Positions 26,147 to 35,895 of a stretch of DNA of 64,000 nucleotides are shown here, piece after piece. The notes under the pieces are model-generated. The model saw only the letters and a list, made by a program, of their open reading frames with translations, had not been told where the DNA came from and made no database searches. The stretch is from contig NZ_AGAV01000005.1 of the NCBI RefSeq assembly GCF_000224785.1, positions 558,001 to 622,000 on the forward strand, read 5' to 3'. Position numbers and translations under genes: made by a program. Positions within the stretch are counted from its first letter, which is position 1, and every line of letters begins with the position of its first letter. This stretch comes from Lentibacillus jeotgali. GTDB taxonomy: Bacteria; Bacillota; Bacilli; Bacillales; Amphibacillaceae.

Positions 26147-27930
26147 ATGGCAAAACGAAAAACATTGGAACAAAAGAAGGAAGAAGTTAGGGATCTGACA
26201 ACGAAAATGAATGACGCCATTGATTATTATTTTGAATCGCCGGAACAAATGAATGAGTTAATGTCGTTCATGTTGAAGTTTTATCATTATTCGCCTAAGA
26301 ATGCGGCGTTAATTCGCAGTCAATTTGAAGGTGCAGAGGCTGTCGGTAGCTATAACTTCTGGAAGGAAAAAGGATTTCAAGTTCAGAAAGGTGAAAAAGC
26401 CCTTAAGGTATTAGTGCCAAACAAAACGGCGTCGAAATTCAAAACGGCTGAAGGTAAATGGAAAAACATGAAGTATGCAACGGAAAAAGAGAAAGAACGG
26501 GTTGATAAAGGGGAGTTGGCACAACGTAAAAGCCGATTATATTTTTCCACCGGCAATGTGTTTGATATAAGTCAGACGAATGCCAAAGAAAGTGATTTGC
26601 CAGAGATTTTCCCGAATAAGTGGATGGAAGGTGATGTTGCCAATTATCAAACGATGCTGGCGAGTATGAATAGAATAGGCGACAAGCTGAATGTCACGAT
26701 TGGCGAGCCGTTTGATGAATTGGGAGCAGCAAAAGGAGCCTTTTATCATAGCGTTCATGACAAAAATAATGGCCATATTGGATTGAATCACCGAAATGGT
26801 GAACTACAGAATGTCAAGACATTATTGCATGAACTTGGTTATCCCAAGCTGCATAATCCAAAAAATGAAAATTATCAAGCTATGCCAGCAGAGGAGAAGG
26901 AATTTCAGGCGGAAATGATGGCTTATGCGGTAGCATCCTATTTTGACATTGATACCAACGATTATTCCCTTCGTTATTTGGCCAATTGGACTCAAGACAA
27001 AGAGATGAAGGATAAAACGAAGCTATTAGCTGATGTCCGTGAAACGGCCGTTGAATTTATAGAGGAAATGGAACTGGATTTGGTGAAAGAACGTGATAAA
27101 GAACAGGATCAAGAAAAGAACATGATGTTACTACAATACGGCATGAATCAGGTAACTGATATAAAAGATATATCTCTGCAGGAAATAAAGGAATTTGCCA
27201 ATGAGAATACAAATAGTGTTGCATTTAACGAAATGCAAGCATCTGGGAATCTGACGGAAGAGGCTTATTTGAAGCAATTTAATGAAATATCTGCAGGTAA
27301 ATATGCTGTCATCGATAAAACAATTGATGAACCGCAGTTGTTGATTCAATGGTCGGAAGCGCCAGAGTTAAAGGATAATACGATGTATCCTTTTGCAAAA
27401 GGTAATGAGAAGATGGAAGCATTGGAGGAAAAATATCGACAAGAAGCAGGTTATCATAAAACACGATACCAGTGGTTCTGCCGGCAAATGATCATTCAAT
27501 GCCTAGGCTTGTGAGTATACAAGACAGACTGGATATTGGTGATGGAGCATATGTTCACCCTTATCGGAAAATGGCCGAAATGACACAAGAGCAGCAAAAA
27601 ATGTTAGACGATGCTTATCACAATCGTCTTATTGAAACAGAAAAAGAGGAATTAGAGGAGTTAAAGATACAACAGCAGTCAGAGCAGGGTCAAAATAATT
27701 ACGATGATGGCTTGTATTGGTATGAAATGCGTCAGCGTCCAGTTTCATTAGGATGTCAGCCGAAAGGGTTTGTGGAATTTGATGATGATAAAGGGCAATA
27801 TGGTATCGTTGCATATGATAGAGAATTGACCGATAAAGAATTAAATGATTTTGAGATCAAGGAATGGAATCTTAAGCAAGATAAAGAAAAGGAGAAAGAA
27901 CATATACAGAAACTAGAGATGGGAATATAG
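26147..27930 (+). pseudogene. ArdC-like / large polyvalent protein with zincin motif, frameshifted
   Basis: The gene starts four bases after the PIN stop. Residues 1-150 (MSFMLKFYHYSPKNAALIRS, YNFWKEKGFQVQKGEKALKV) match the ssDNA-binding N-terminal domain of ArdC-like antirestriction proteins from mobile elements. A metallopeptidase-like centre follows, but the motif reads TLLHELGYPKLH where HELGH is expected, so the second zinc ligand is lost. Near 27465 the frame shifts. The downstream frame continues VLPANDHSMPRLVSIQDRLD and ends at 27930 in a segment found in polyvalent proteins of mobile elements. Two independent lesions suggest a dead gene. Confidence 0.65.
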
Positions 27931-28312
27931 CAAGTACCACTTATTTATTTTGTAACAAAAACGGTTGATTTTTAATCGCTTTTACTATAATTTGATTTGT
28001 TGGAAAGCCCGTTTCCTCGGTTTTGAAAATGTTCATTCAGAGTTGTTCAGCGGAAGGTAGGGCGAAAACAATTATATGACAAAGAACGGATATATGTTCA
28101 GCATTCATTGAATATAGGAATTGCTAACGATACGATCGTCGTATGAACCGTGAATCATAAATGCATTTAATACCTGAGATAAATAACATGTGTAGTATAC
28201 ATGGGATTAATGTATTCAAAACCGAAGAGAGCTTTTTCCCTTTTTTATATGTGTCCCCATATCTATATTTTTGGTATATTGGTTGTATAGGCAAATTGTA
28301 GGAGGAACTATC
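27931..28312. other. intergenic region with a perfect palindrome
   Basis: No gene is seen. A perfect 15-base palindrome ATACGATCGTCGTAT lies at 28130-28144, about 170 bases before hsdM, and could be an operator for a restriction-modification regulator. TATATT/TATAGG-like boxes at about 28276-28290 may be the hsdM promoter. Confidence 0.4.
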
Positions 28313-30436
28313 GTGGGAAAATTAACATTACAACAATTAGAATCACATTTATGGGAATCAGCAAACATATTAAGAGGATCGATTGATTCTTCTGATTATA
28401 AAAATTACATATTTGGTTTATTATTCTTGAAAAGACTTAGTGATGTCTTTATCGAAACCGCAAAAGAAATAGAACGAGAAGAAAATGACGATTACGGATG
28501 GTATGACCGTGATGAACATCAATTCTTCGTCCCTGAGCGAGCACGTTGGACTCATATTCAAGTGCAGACAAACGATATTGGAAATTCGATAAACATAGCT
28601 TTTGAAGCATTGGAAGAAGAGAATCCATCACTGGTAGGTGTCTTAGCTAACATCGATTTTAATGATAAGGATAAATTGCCTGATAAATTGTTACTGCAAT
28701 TAATACAGCATTTTTCTTCGATTGATTTAAGTAACGGGAATTTATCGGAACCTGATATGCTCGGTCGTGCTTATGAATATTTAATTAAAAAATTTGCCGA
28801 TGACGCAGGGAAAAAGGGTGGAGAATTCTATACCCCAACTAAGGTGGTAGAACTCATTGTAAACTTGATTAAACCAGAAGAAGGGATGCGTATATGTGAC
28901 CCAACGGTTGGTTCAGGAGGGATGCTTATTCAATCAGTTGACTACATAAAATCACAAGGTGCTGACCCACGTAATTTATCGTTACATGGTCAAGAGCGAA
29001 ACTTAAGTACATGGGCGATTTGTAAGATGAATCTTCTCTTGCATGGTTTAAGTGACCATCGTATTGAACGTGAAGACACGATTCGTCAACCAAAATTATT
29101 AGGAGACGATAAGGAATTACTATTATACGACCGTGTTATTGCAAACCCTCCATTTAGTCTAAAAAATTGGGGCCATGAAGAGGTTGAAACTGATGAATAT
29201 GGGAGATTTTTATTTGGTTTGCCTCCAACTGATAGAGGTGATTACGCATTTGTTCAACATATGTATTCGGCACTTAATGCTCGTGGGAAGGCTGGAATAG
29301 TATTACCTTTGGGTGCTTTGTCACGAGGCAAACCTTCAGGAAAAACAATGCGTATGGGGTCTGAAGGAATTATAAGAAAAGGGCTCATTGAAGATGATGC
29401 AGTAGAAGCCGTAATTAGCTTGCCTGATAATATTTTTTATGGGGATGTTGCAATACCTGCGGCAATATTAATCCTTACTAAGCATAAGGAAGCAGAAAAA
29501 GTGGGTAAGGTAATTTTTATTGATGGTTCACGAAATTATAAAACAGGTAAAGGTCAGAACTTTATAGGAGAACAGGATATAGATACTATAGTTAAATGCT
29601 TTGATGACTTTGAAGATAAAGAGGGGATTTGTTCTATAGTTTCGAATATAAGACTTAGGGATGAAGGTTATAACCTTCATGTAGGTAGATACGTAAATCC
29701 AATTGTTAATGTAGAGCCTGTTGAACTAAATAACATGTACAGAGAAGTTAGTAAAAGTGAAGGTACCTTTGTAACTGAAGTTCAAAAATTCATGGATAAT
29801 TTAGACAAACTTAATTCTAAGATATCTGTTCAAAATACAAGTAATAAATGGCCTGAAAAGAATTTGCGTGATTTTTTTAAAGAAGTATCAATAAAAAATA
29901 AAGATGATGCAGATTTACCAGTACTATCTGTTACTAAAAACAATGGTATTATGCTAGCAAGCGAGAGATTTAATAAGCAGGTGCATTCTGATGACACAAG
30001 TGGATATAAGGTTATTAAGGATGGGCAATTTGTGTATGATCCAATGCTATTATGGACGGGGGCTATCGGTGTACAGAACGTTGTAGATGTCGGGTTGGTT
30101 AGTCCAGCATACTATGTCTTAGAATGTTTAGATGACGATATGTCAATATACTTCAAGAGTATTATGCAGACAAAATTGATGGTTGAACGATATAAATCAA
30201 GATCTGAGGGGACTAATCAAAGAAGAAGAAAGGTCCAAATTGACGACTTTTTGGATATTAAAATTCCAATCCCTCCCGAAGAAATTTTAACTGACTTAAT
30301 TAAATACCTTAAATTAAAAGAACAAACCACTACTAACTTAAAAAAATATCTTTCTGATTTAAACGCTCTGAGTGCGGGGTTAATGGATAATTTTGTAGTC
30401 GGCAACATCACTTTAAAAAATGAATCAAAAAAGTAA
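28313..30436 (+). CDS. hsdM: type I restriction-modification fusion: HsdM methyltransferase plus single-TRD HsdS-like domain
   Basis: This encodes 707 residues from the GTG at 28313 (GGAGG upstream; the in-frame start at 28271 lacks a site). Residues 1-490 are a type I N6-adenine methyltransferase. It has the helical N-terminal domain (LWESANILRGSIDSSDYKNY), the SAM motif DPTVGSGGML near 196 and catalytic NPPF near 278. Residues about 505-700 are a specificity-type target-recognition domain (KWPEKNLRDFFKEV ... IKIPIPPEE) followed by the usual dimerisation helix. There is only one recognition domain and no separate hsdS before hsdR, so two copies may dimerise and read a symmetric split site. 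Cofactors are SAM and Mg2+/ATP through HsdR. Confidence 0.85.
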   Translation: MGKLTLQQLESHLWESANILRGSIDSSDYKNYIFGLLFLKRLSDVFIETAKEIEREENDDYGWYDRDEHQFFVPERARWTHIQVQTNDIGNSINIAFEALEEENPSLVGVLANIDFNDKDKLPDKLLLQLIQHFSSIDLSNGNLSEPDMLGRAYEYLIKKFADDAGKKGGEFYTPTKVVELIVNLIKPEEGMRICDPTVGSGGMLIQSVDYIKSQGADPRNLSLHGQERNLSTWAICKMNLLLHGLSDHRIEREDTIRQPKLLGDDKELLLYDRVIANPPFSLKNWGHEEVETDEYGRFLFGLPPTDRGDYAFVQHMYSALNARGKAGIVLPLGALSRGKPSGKTMRMGSEGIIRKGLIEDDAVEAVISLPDNIFYGDVAIPAAILILTKHKEAEKVGKVIFIDGSRNYKTGKGQNFIGEQDIDTIVKCFDDFEDKEGICSIVSNIRLRDEGYNLHVGRYVNPIVNVEPVELNNMYREVSKSEGTFVTEVQKFMDNLDKLNSKISVQNTSNKWPEKNLRDFFKEVSIKNKDDADLPVLSVTKNNGIMLASERFNKQVHSDDTSGYKVIKDGQFVYDPMLLWTGAIGVQNVVDVGLVSPAYYVLECLDDDMSIYFKSIMQTKLMVERYKSRSEGTNQRRRKVQIDDFLDIKIPIPPEEILTDLIKYLKLKEQTTTNLKKYLSDLNALSAGLMDNFVVGNITLKNESKK

Positions 30437-30470
30437 GAATCAATCATTTCTTAATTAGGGAGGTTTAAAC

Positions 30471-33413
30471 ATGACTTTAACCCAAGATTGGAATGAACAA
30501 GAATTAGTAGAAAATCGATTGATTGAACAACTCCAACAGCTTGGCTACACGTATGTGCATGGCACTGATCTTGATAAAGAACGAACCTCGCAAACGGAAG
30601 TTGTTTTAATAGAACGATTAATAAAAGCTATAAAACGGCTGAATCCATGGTTGAATGAAAACAACTTAAACAAAGTAGTACGTAGGATGACCCATATGGA
30701 AGTGACCAGTTTAATGGAAGCTAACCAGCGTTTTCATGAGTTACTCATTAATCAGTTGTCAGTTCAACAGGATGTAGGCAGTGGACGTAAAAACCAAACA
30801 GTTAAGCCTATTGACTTTTATAACATCGATAATAATGACTTCATCATAACCAATCAGTTCAGTTATACCCGTGCGAATGATACGATTCGTCCTGACATTA
30901 TGCTCTATGTGAATGGACTGCCATTAGTGGTAATTGAGTGCAAAAGTCCAGCCTTGCCTCCAGATGAACAAATCGGGCAAGGAGTGAAACAGTTAAGCCG
31001 CTATCAACAAGAAAATGAAGCACTATTCCATTATAACCAATTCCTGATTTCCACAAGTAATGACCGTGCGGAGGTTGGTACAATTGGTGCAAATGTGCAG
31101 CATTACAGTGCATGGAAAGAACCCTATCCATTATCAGTGAAAGATGTTGGTGAAAATCCTTCTCCGCAAGATATTTTGACGGCAGGGATATTAGACAAAG
31201 AACGTCTTTTTGATATTATCTTAAACTTTATCGTCTATGAACCAGAAGATGGTCGAGTGATCAAGAAGATGGCACGTTACCAGCAATACCGTGCAGTAAA
31301 TAAGGCTGTTAAACGGATAATAACAGGTGAACATCCACAAGCTCGTGGCGGTGTTATTTGGGCAACGCAAGGATCAGGAAAATCATTATCGATGGTCTTT
31401 TTGTCGACGAAGTTACGTCGTATTCAGCAGTTAGAGAACCCCGTCATTGTTGTGGTCACGGACCGACAGGATTTAGATACGCAAATCACTGCAACATTTA
31501 AGCGGTGTGGTTTTCCAAATCCTCAACAGGCTGAATCAGTTGAGGAACTTAAAAGCCTTCTTCAAAAAGGTCCTGGAACTACGGTAATGACATTAGTTCA
31601 GAAGTTCCAAGCAGATGAGGATGAAGATTATCCTTTATTGACTGATTCTAAAAATGTCGTTGTCTTAGTTGATGAGTCCCACCGTTCCCAGTATAGTTCG
31701 TTAGCAATGAATATGCGGATTGGCCTGCCCAATGCAACGTATATTGGATTTACGGGAACACCGATTGATAAAGAAGATAAAAGTACGCTAAGAACTTTTG
31801 GAACATACATCGATAAGTATCCGATTGAAAAAGCTGTGGAAGATGGTGCTACAGTCCCTATCTTTTACGAAGCACGTCTGGTTGATTTACATGTTCAGGG
31901 GGAAACAATCGACACATTATTTGATCGTTTTTTCCGAAACTATTCTGATGAAGATAAGGAACGAATAAAGCAAAAATATGTAACGGAAGAAGCGATTACT
32001 GCCTCACCGAAACGACTTAAAACAGTTGTAATGGACATTATTGATCATTTTGAACAACATATTAGACCGAATGGTTTTAAGGCACAGATTGTTACCGTTT
32101 CTCGTGAAGCAGCTGTCGCATATAAAGAATTAATGGATGAATTAAGTGATTATGAATCAGCTGCTATCATTTCGGACGGCAATAATGATTCTGAGAAAAT
32201 GAAACAGTATACTTTATCACGTGCGAAGGAAAAAGAGGTTATCAGTCGATTTAAGAAACCGTTGGATGAAGATCCGCTCGCTTTTTTAATCGTGTGTGAT
32301 AAGCTTTTAACAGGTTTTGACGCACCAATTGAACAGGTCATGTATTTGGATAAACCGTTAAAGGAGCACAATCTTTTGCAAGCGATTGCTAGAACGAACC
32401 GAACGTATAATAAGAAGACACACGGCTTGATTGTCGATTATTACGGCGTTTCTCAATTCTTGGAAGAAGCTCTGGGTATCTTTCACGAAGAAGATATTAA
32501 AGGTGCGATGAATCATGTCGATGAAGAAATACCACGATTACAATCCCGTCATCGCAGGGTAATGCAATTCTTTGATTATATCAATAAGAGCGATCTGGAA
32601 TCTTGTTTGAAAGTACTGGAACCAGAAGATATTCGCAATACGTTTGATACAGCCTTCAAAAAGTTTTCCGAAAGCATGGATATGGTCATGCCAAGTCCAA
32701 AAGCAAAGGCATATGTTGATGATTTGAAATGGCTGGGAAAAGTTCGAAAGCTGGCTAAATCCCGTTTCTATGTTAATGATGGAATAATGGATATTTCTGA
32801 TTGCGGTGGCAAAGTTCGTGAACTGATAGAAGAATACATTTATGCATCCACACCTGAAATTTTATTTGAGCCAGTGAATATCTTGACGAATAAATTTGAT
32901 GAGAAGCTGGATGAATTAAAAACACCAGAAGCTAAGGCTGCTGAAATGGAACATGCAATTAAACACGAAATACGGATTAAGTTGGATGAAAACCCTGTTA
33001 AATATACATCAATTAAAGAGCGATTGGAGCAACTGATTGAGCAGCGCAAGGCTCGCCAGTTAACGATTGAAGAGCTTCTTGAAGAGTACCAAGCCATGCG
33101 GGAAGAAATGATGGATTTGGAGAAGGAAAGTCAATCAATTGGGCTAAACGATGCCAGGCAGTTACCATTTTATCAATTATTGGAACAACAATTGCCTGAT
33201 GATGTGGCGCACGACAGCTTGAAAGATTTAACCGAAATCATCACTGATATTATTCAGGATAATGCAGTCATTGATTGGACAGAAAAAGAAGATGTAAAAC
33301 GTGAAATGAGGAAGAAGCTAAAGAAACAGCTTAGAGCAAGTTCCGTTCCAAATAAGCAAGTTGAAAGTGTTGCAAGACAATTGATGGAGCTGGGCGAGGT
33401 ACATTATAAATAG
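30471..33413 (+). CDS. hsdR: type I restriction endonuclease subunit R
   Basis: This encodes 980 residues. The N-terminal nuclease domain has the PD-(D/E)xK pattern: RPDIMLYVNGLPLVVIECKS near residue 145-160. The helicase motor follows, with Walker A ATQGSGKSLSM near 298, motif II VDESHRSQ near 400 and GFTGTP after it. Late motifs FLIVCDKLLTGFDAP and AIARTNRTY come next. A helical C-terminus of about 250 residues should bind HsdM. GGAGG precedes the ATG; the gap to hsdM is 34 bases. ATP-driven translocation and random cutting are expected. Confidence 0.93.
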   Translation: MTLTQDWNEQELVENRLIEQLQQLGYTYVHGTDLDKERTSQTEVVLIERLIKAIKRLNPWLNENNLNKVVRRMTHMEVTSLMEANQRFHELLINQLSVQQDVGSGRKNQTVKPIDFYNIDNNDFIITNQFSYTRANDTIRPDIMLYVNGLPLVVIECKSPALPPDEQIGQGVKQLSRYQQENEALFHYNQFLISTSNDRAEVGTIGANVQHYSAWKEPYPLSVKDVGENPSPQDILTAGILDKERLFDIILNFIVYEPEDGRVIKKMARYQQYRAVNKAVKRIITGEHPQARGGVIWATQGSGKSLSMVFLSTKLRRIQQLENPVIVVVTDRQDLDTQITATFKRCGFPNPQQAESVEELKSLLQKGPGTTVMTLVQKFQADEDEDYPLLTDSKNVVVLVDESHRSQYSSLAMNMRIGLPNATYIGFTGTPIDKEDKSTLRTFGTYIDKYPIEKAVEDGATVPIFYEARLVDLHVQGETIDTLFDRFFRNYSDEDKERIKQKYVTEEAITASPKRLKTVVMDIIDHFEQHIRPNGFKAQIVTVSREAAVAYKELMDELSDYESAAIISDGNNDSEKMKQYTLSRAKEKEVISRFKKPLDEDPLAFLIVCDKLLTGFDAPIEQVMYLDKPLKEHNLLQAIARTNRTYNKKTHGLIVDYYGVSQFLEEALGIFHEEDIKGAMNHVDEEIPRLQSRHRRVMQFFDYINKSDLESCLKVLEPEDIRNTFDTAFKKFSESMDMVMPSPKAKAYVDDLKWLGKVRKLAKSRFYVNDGIMDISDCGGKVRELIEEYIYASTPEILFEPVNILTNKFDEKLDELKTPEAKAAEMEHAIKHEIRIKLDENPVKYTSIKERLEQLIEQRKARQLTIEELLEEYQAMREEMMDLEKESQSIGLNDARQLPFYQLLEQQLPDDVAHDSLKDLTEIITDIIQDNAVIDWTEKEDVKREMRKKLKKQLRASSVPNKQVESVARQLMELGEVHYK

Positions 33414-33490
33414 TAATAACCTGAAGACAGGGTATAACATCAGAAAAATTATATTTTTGGATAGTTGAATAAAAATTTGGAGGTGTTTAA

Positions 33491-33925
33491 GTGGAAGAAA
33501 AAATCTCAATTCCAACTGATAGTGAGGGGTACTATTCATTAGAATGCCCCTACTGTAAAGAACGTTTTAAGGCTTTAGGCGGCGACATTGATGGAGAGGA
33601 CACATTGGAATTATTTTGTCCTTCCTGTGGTTTAGTTGAAGATAGCAATAGTTTTGTACCTCAAGAGGTAATTGAACATGCTGAAGCACTTGCAATGAAT
33701 TACATGAAACAACAATTAAACAAAACATTTAAAAAGACAAGCCGAAGCATGAAAGGGTCTGGTATTAGCTTTGACTTTAAAAAATTGAAAGAGGAGCAGC
33801 CTAAGCAATTGACAGAGGATGAGAAACTGGAGCAGATTGAACTTCATTGTTGCGATAAAACTATTAAGGTGCATGCAGACCAAACAAGGGAAACAATTTA
33901 CTGTCCGTTTTGTGGGGTGAATTAA
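33491..33925 (+). CDS. double zinc-ribbon protein of unknown function
   Basis: This encodes 144 residues from a GTG with GGAGGTG upstream. Two cysteine pairs at the N-terminus (LECPYCKERF and LFCPSCGLVE, about 30 apart) can form one zinc ribbon. Another set at the C-terminus (LHCCDKTIKV and IYCPFCGVN) forms a second. The middle is a basic, Lys-rich helix (NKTFKKTSRSMKGSGIS). It follows hsdR by about 80 bases and its stop codon abuts the next start, so the two genes are expressed together. I do not recognise the protein. A nucleic-acid-binding partner of the next gene is a reasonable guess. Confidence 0.6.
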   Translation: MEEKISIPTDSEGYYSLECPYCKERFKALGGDIDGEDTLELFCPSCGLVEDSNSFVPQEVIEHAEALAMNYMKQQLNKTFKKTSRSMKGSGISFDFKKLKEEQPKQLTEDEKLEQIELHCCDKTIKVHADQTRETIYCPFCGVN

Positions 33926-34741
33926 ATGGGGGAAATGTTAACAGACAAGGAGTTCCAGAAACTTTCACTGAGTTTTAGAAAAGTAGCAAGTAGGTTTTTG
34001 AAATGTAGCTTTCAAGCCTATCATGAAAATTTGGAAAGATTCCTTCTATTTATTGAGGAATCACCAACTATTAATGAATTTATCCAAGAAAATAACGTTA
34101 AAGAGTTTAACATGGAGAAGATTCTCGAAGAACAAGGATTTCAAACCCAATTCCAATTGCCAATTCGTGAGTCAGACGAGATTGCCTTTATTTATCAAAT
34201 GTTAAATTATATATCAAAAAATAACCTTGACATTGTCGGTATTTCATATGGTTATGGTGGTTCCAAGAAAATTCAATCTCATGTTGAAGGTTTTAACAAT
34301 CATGTTGTTCAACTGCTAGTTGACCACATTGTTACTTATTTAGGGGAGATGAAAATAGATATGGGACTTGATAGGAAATCAGGAACGCATTTCACATTTA
34401 ACCGTGACTTCAAAGGTCAATTCAATCATGCAGAAGATAATGGACAAGTGTCAGCTCATCAGACATACAACTATACTAAGATTGAGGGTTTTAAAGAAAT
34501 TGCTGAAAAGTTCGTTGTAGCACTTAACAAGGGAGAAGATATTCCTGATGAAGATAAAGCGGAGACCATTGAGTTTTTGGAAGCTGCAGTTCAAGAAGTA
34601 GAAAGTGAAAAACCAAAAAAAGCAATAATTAAAACCGCAATGGAGAAGATAAGGGGAATAAATGAGTTGGCAAGCGCGGGAACCAACTTGTTCACTCTTG
34701 GAGGCCAGTTAGTTAGTTTTTTGGATGGATTTGTTGCATAA
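33926..34741 (+). CDS. uncharacterised helical protein with abortive-infection-like C-terminus
   Basis: This encodes 271 residues; the ATG at 33926 directly follows the previous stop codon. Residues 1-150 are mostly helical and contain LLFIEESPTINEFIQENN and HVVQLLVDHIVTYLGEMKI. The middle (FTFNRDFKGQFNHAEDNGQV) is a short beta-like, Asn-rich link. The last 90 residues (GFKEIAEKF ... LASAGTNLFTLGGQLVSFL) form a charged helix, then a hydrophobic Ala/Gly-rich tail. That tail arrangement recalls AbiTii-like and related defence proteins, where it may mediate oligomerisation. No catalytic motif is visible. Position inside a restriction locus suggests defence. The family is not established. Confidence 0.5.
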   Translation: MGEMLTDKEFQKLSLSFRKVASRFLKCSFQAYHENLERFLLFIEESPTINEFIQENNVKEFNMEKILEEQGFQTQFQLPIRESDEIAFIYQMLNYISKNNLDIVGISYGYGGSKKIQSHVEGFNNHVVQLLVDHIVTYLGEMKIDMGLDRKSGTHFTFNRDFKGQFNHAEDNGQVSAHQTYNYTKIEGFKEIAEKFVVALNKGEDIPDEDKAETIEFLEAAVQEVESEKPKKAIIKTAMEKIRGINELASAGTNLFTLGGQLVSFLDGFVA

Positions 34742-34748
34742 CTTAAAT

Positions 34749-34870
34749 GGATAGAAGGGGAGATGTGAAACGTGAAATGAGGAAGAAAGTGAAGAAACAG
34801 TTAGAATAAGCTCCGTTCCTAATAAGCAAGTCGAATATGTGGCAAGACAGTTAATGGAACCGAGGCAGAT
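34749..34870 (+). pseudogene. decayed second copy of the hsdR 3' end
   Basis: About 120 bases align with 33284-33410, the last codons of hsdR. Shared blocks are AACGTGAAATGAGGAAGAA, AGAAACAG and AATAAGCAAGT, with many substitutions and small gaps between. The copy has stops and no start. It lies just after the two unknown genes, so these sit between a functional hsdR end and a relic of another hsdR end. Confidence 0.85.
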
Positions 34871-34911
34871 TCAAGTAACAGCATGAGAATATATTTGAAC
34901 TGGGTGGAAGC

Positions 34912-35184
34912 ATGGTAATGGATCATAAGCAAAGGACAAGTTGTCGTGATGAAATGTTACAGGTGATAAAGCACCTTGTGAAACAAAAAGGTGAGAACCA
35001 ATTCTCCATCCAGGAAGTTTTGGATAGGATGGAGAGAGCTGGGACCACTTATAAAGAGTCAACGATTCGTACGCATTTAACAAGCAAGTGCTGCGTAAAT
35101 GCCAAACATCGAGCAATATATAACGATAACAAACGAATCGACCATGGATTATATGCTTTAACAGATTCAGCCAATACAATGTAA
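34912..35184 (+). CDS. small winged-helix-like protein (DUF7669 type)
   Basis: This encodes 90 residues; GGTGG lies before the ATG. It starts RDEMLQVIKHLVKQKGENQF, continues SIQEVLDRMERAGTTYKEST and ends IRTHLTSKCCVNAKHRAIYN plus a beta hairpin. This looks like a winged helix in which TYKESTIRTHL is the recognition helix. Small proteins of this kind recur beside restriction-modification genes. It overlaps the YgjP gene tail to tail by 18 bases. Function is unknown; a regulatory role is possible. Confidence 0.6.
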   Translation: MVMDHKQRTSCRDEMLQVIKHLVKQKGENQFSIQEVLDRMERAGTTYKESTIRTHLTSKCCVNAKHRAIYNDNKRIDHGLYALTDSANTM

Positions 35185-35895
35185 TTCGACACCATGTACT
35201 CGTAACCATTCTTTTGATTCCTTATAGTGAGGCAAGGTCGTTTTGACCAATCGCCAAAACTTGTCGTTATGTTTGGGGACAATTAGGTGAGTTAATTCAT
35301 GGACAATCACATAATCAATTATACGAACGGGAGCCATAATGATTCGCCAGTTTAGATAGATATCACCATTAGGTGTGCAGGTTCCCCATCGTTTGTGCTG
35401 AATACGTAGGCTTATGGAATTAGGAGAGACACCAAGCATGGCTTGATAGTGGCCAGCCCTTTCTTCTATTTTTTTGATACCGTATTGACGATACCACTCG
35501 ATTAATTTTCTTTCTAGTGTACGCTGTGTTTTTTTATGAGACCAATTATGTGGAACTGTGGCAAAGAAACGTCCTTGTTTCATTTGAATATCAGCATTTT
35601 GCACAGGCTCTTTTAATACTTTAAGACGATAATGTCGACCTAGATAAGGGAGTTTTTCGCCACTGACAAATTCTTTTGTTTGAACGCTTGTATTGGCTTC
35701 GTTCAGTTCCTCAAGCTTATTTGTTATCCATTCAGCCTTACGTTGCATGATTTGTGTTAATTTAACATTTGTAATCGTCTTTGGTGCAAATACTTCAACA
35801 CCATTTACGAGGTCTATTGATATTTTTACGTCTTTTCGGGACTGTATATAATGGTTGTAATATATTATGGTCTTTCCATATTGGATGCTAGGCAA
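35167..35895 (-). CDS. YgjP/WLM-type M48-like metallopeptidase (DUF45)
   Basis: This encodes 242 residues. The zinc-binding motif reads HELTHLIVPKHNDKFW (HExxH followed by a third ligand region). Upstream RIQHKRWGTCTPNGDIYLNW is the hallmark WGxC/S segment of the YgjP family. The TTG at 35895 has AAGGG upstream. Members of this family are frequently encoded inside type I restriction loci, as here, on the opposite strand to hsdR. The substrate is unknown. Confidence 0.85.
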   Translation of the reverse strand: MPSIQYGKTIIYYNHYIQSRKDVKISIDLVNGVEVFAPKTITNVKLTQIMQRKAEWITNKLEELNEANTSVQTKEFVSGEKLPYLGRHYRLKVLKEPVQNADIQMKQGRFFATVPHNWSHKKTQRTLERKLIEWYRQYGIKKIEERAGHYQAMLGVSPNSISLRIQHKRWGTCTPNGDIYLNWRIIMAPVRIIDYVIVHELTHLIVPKHNDKFWRLVKTTLPHYKESKEWLRVHGVELHCIG

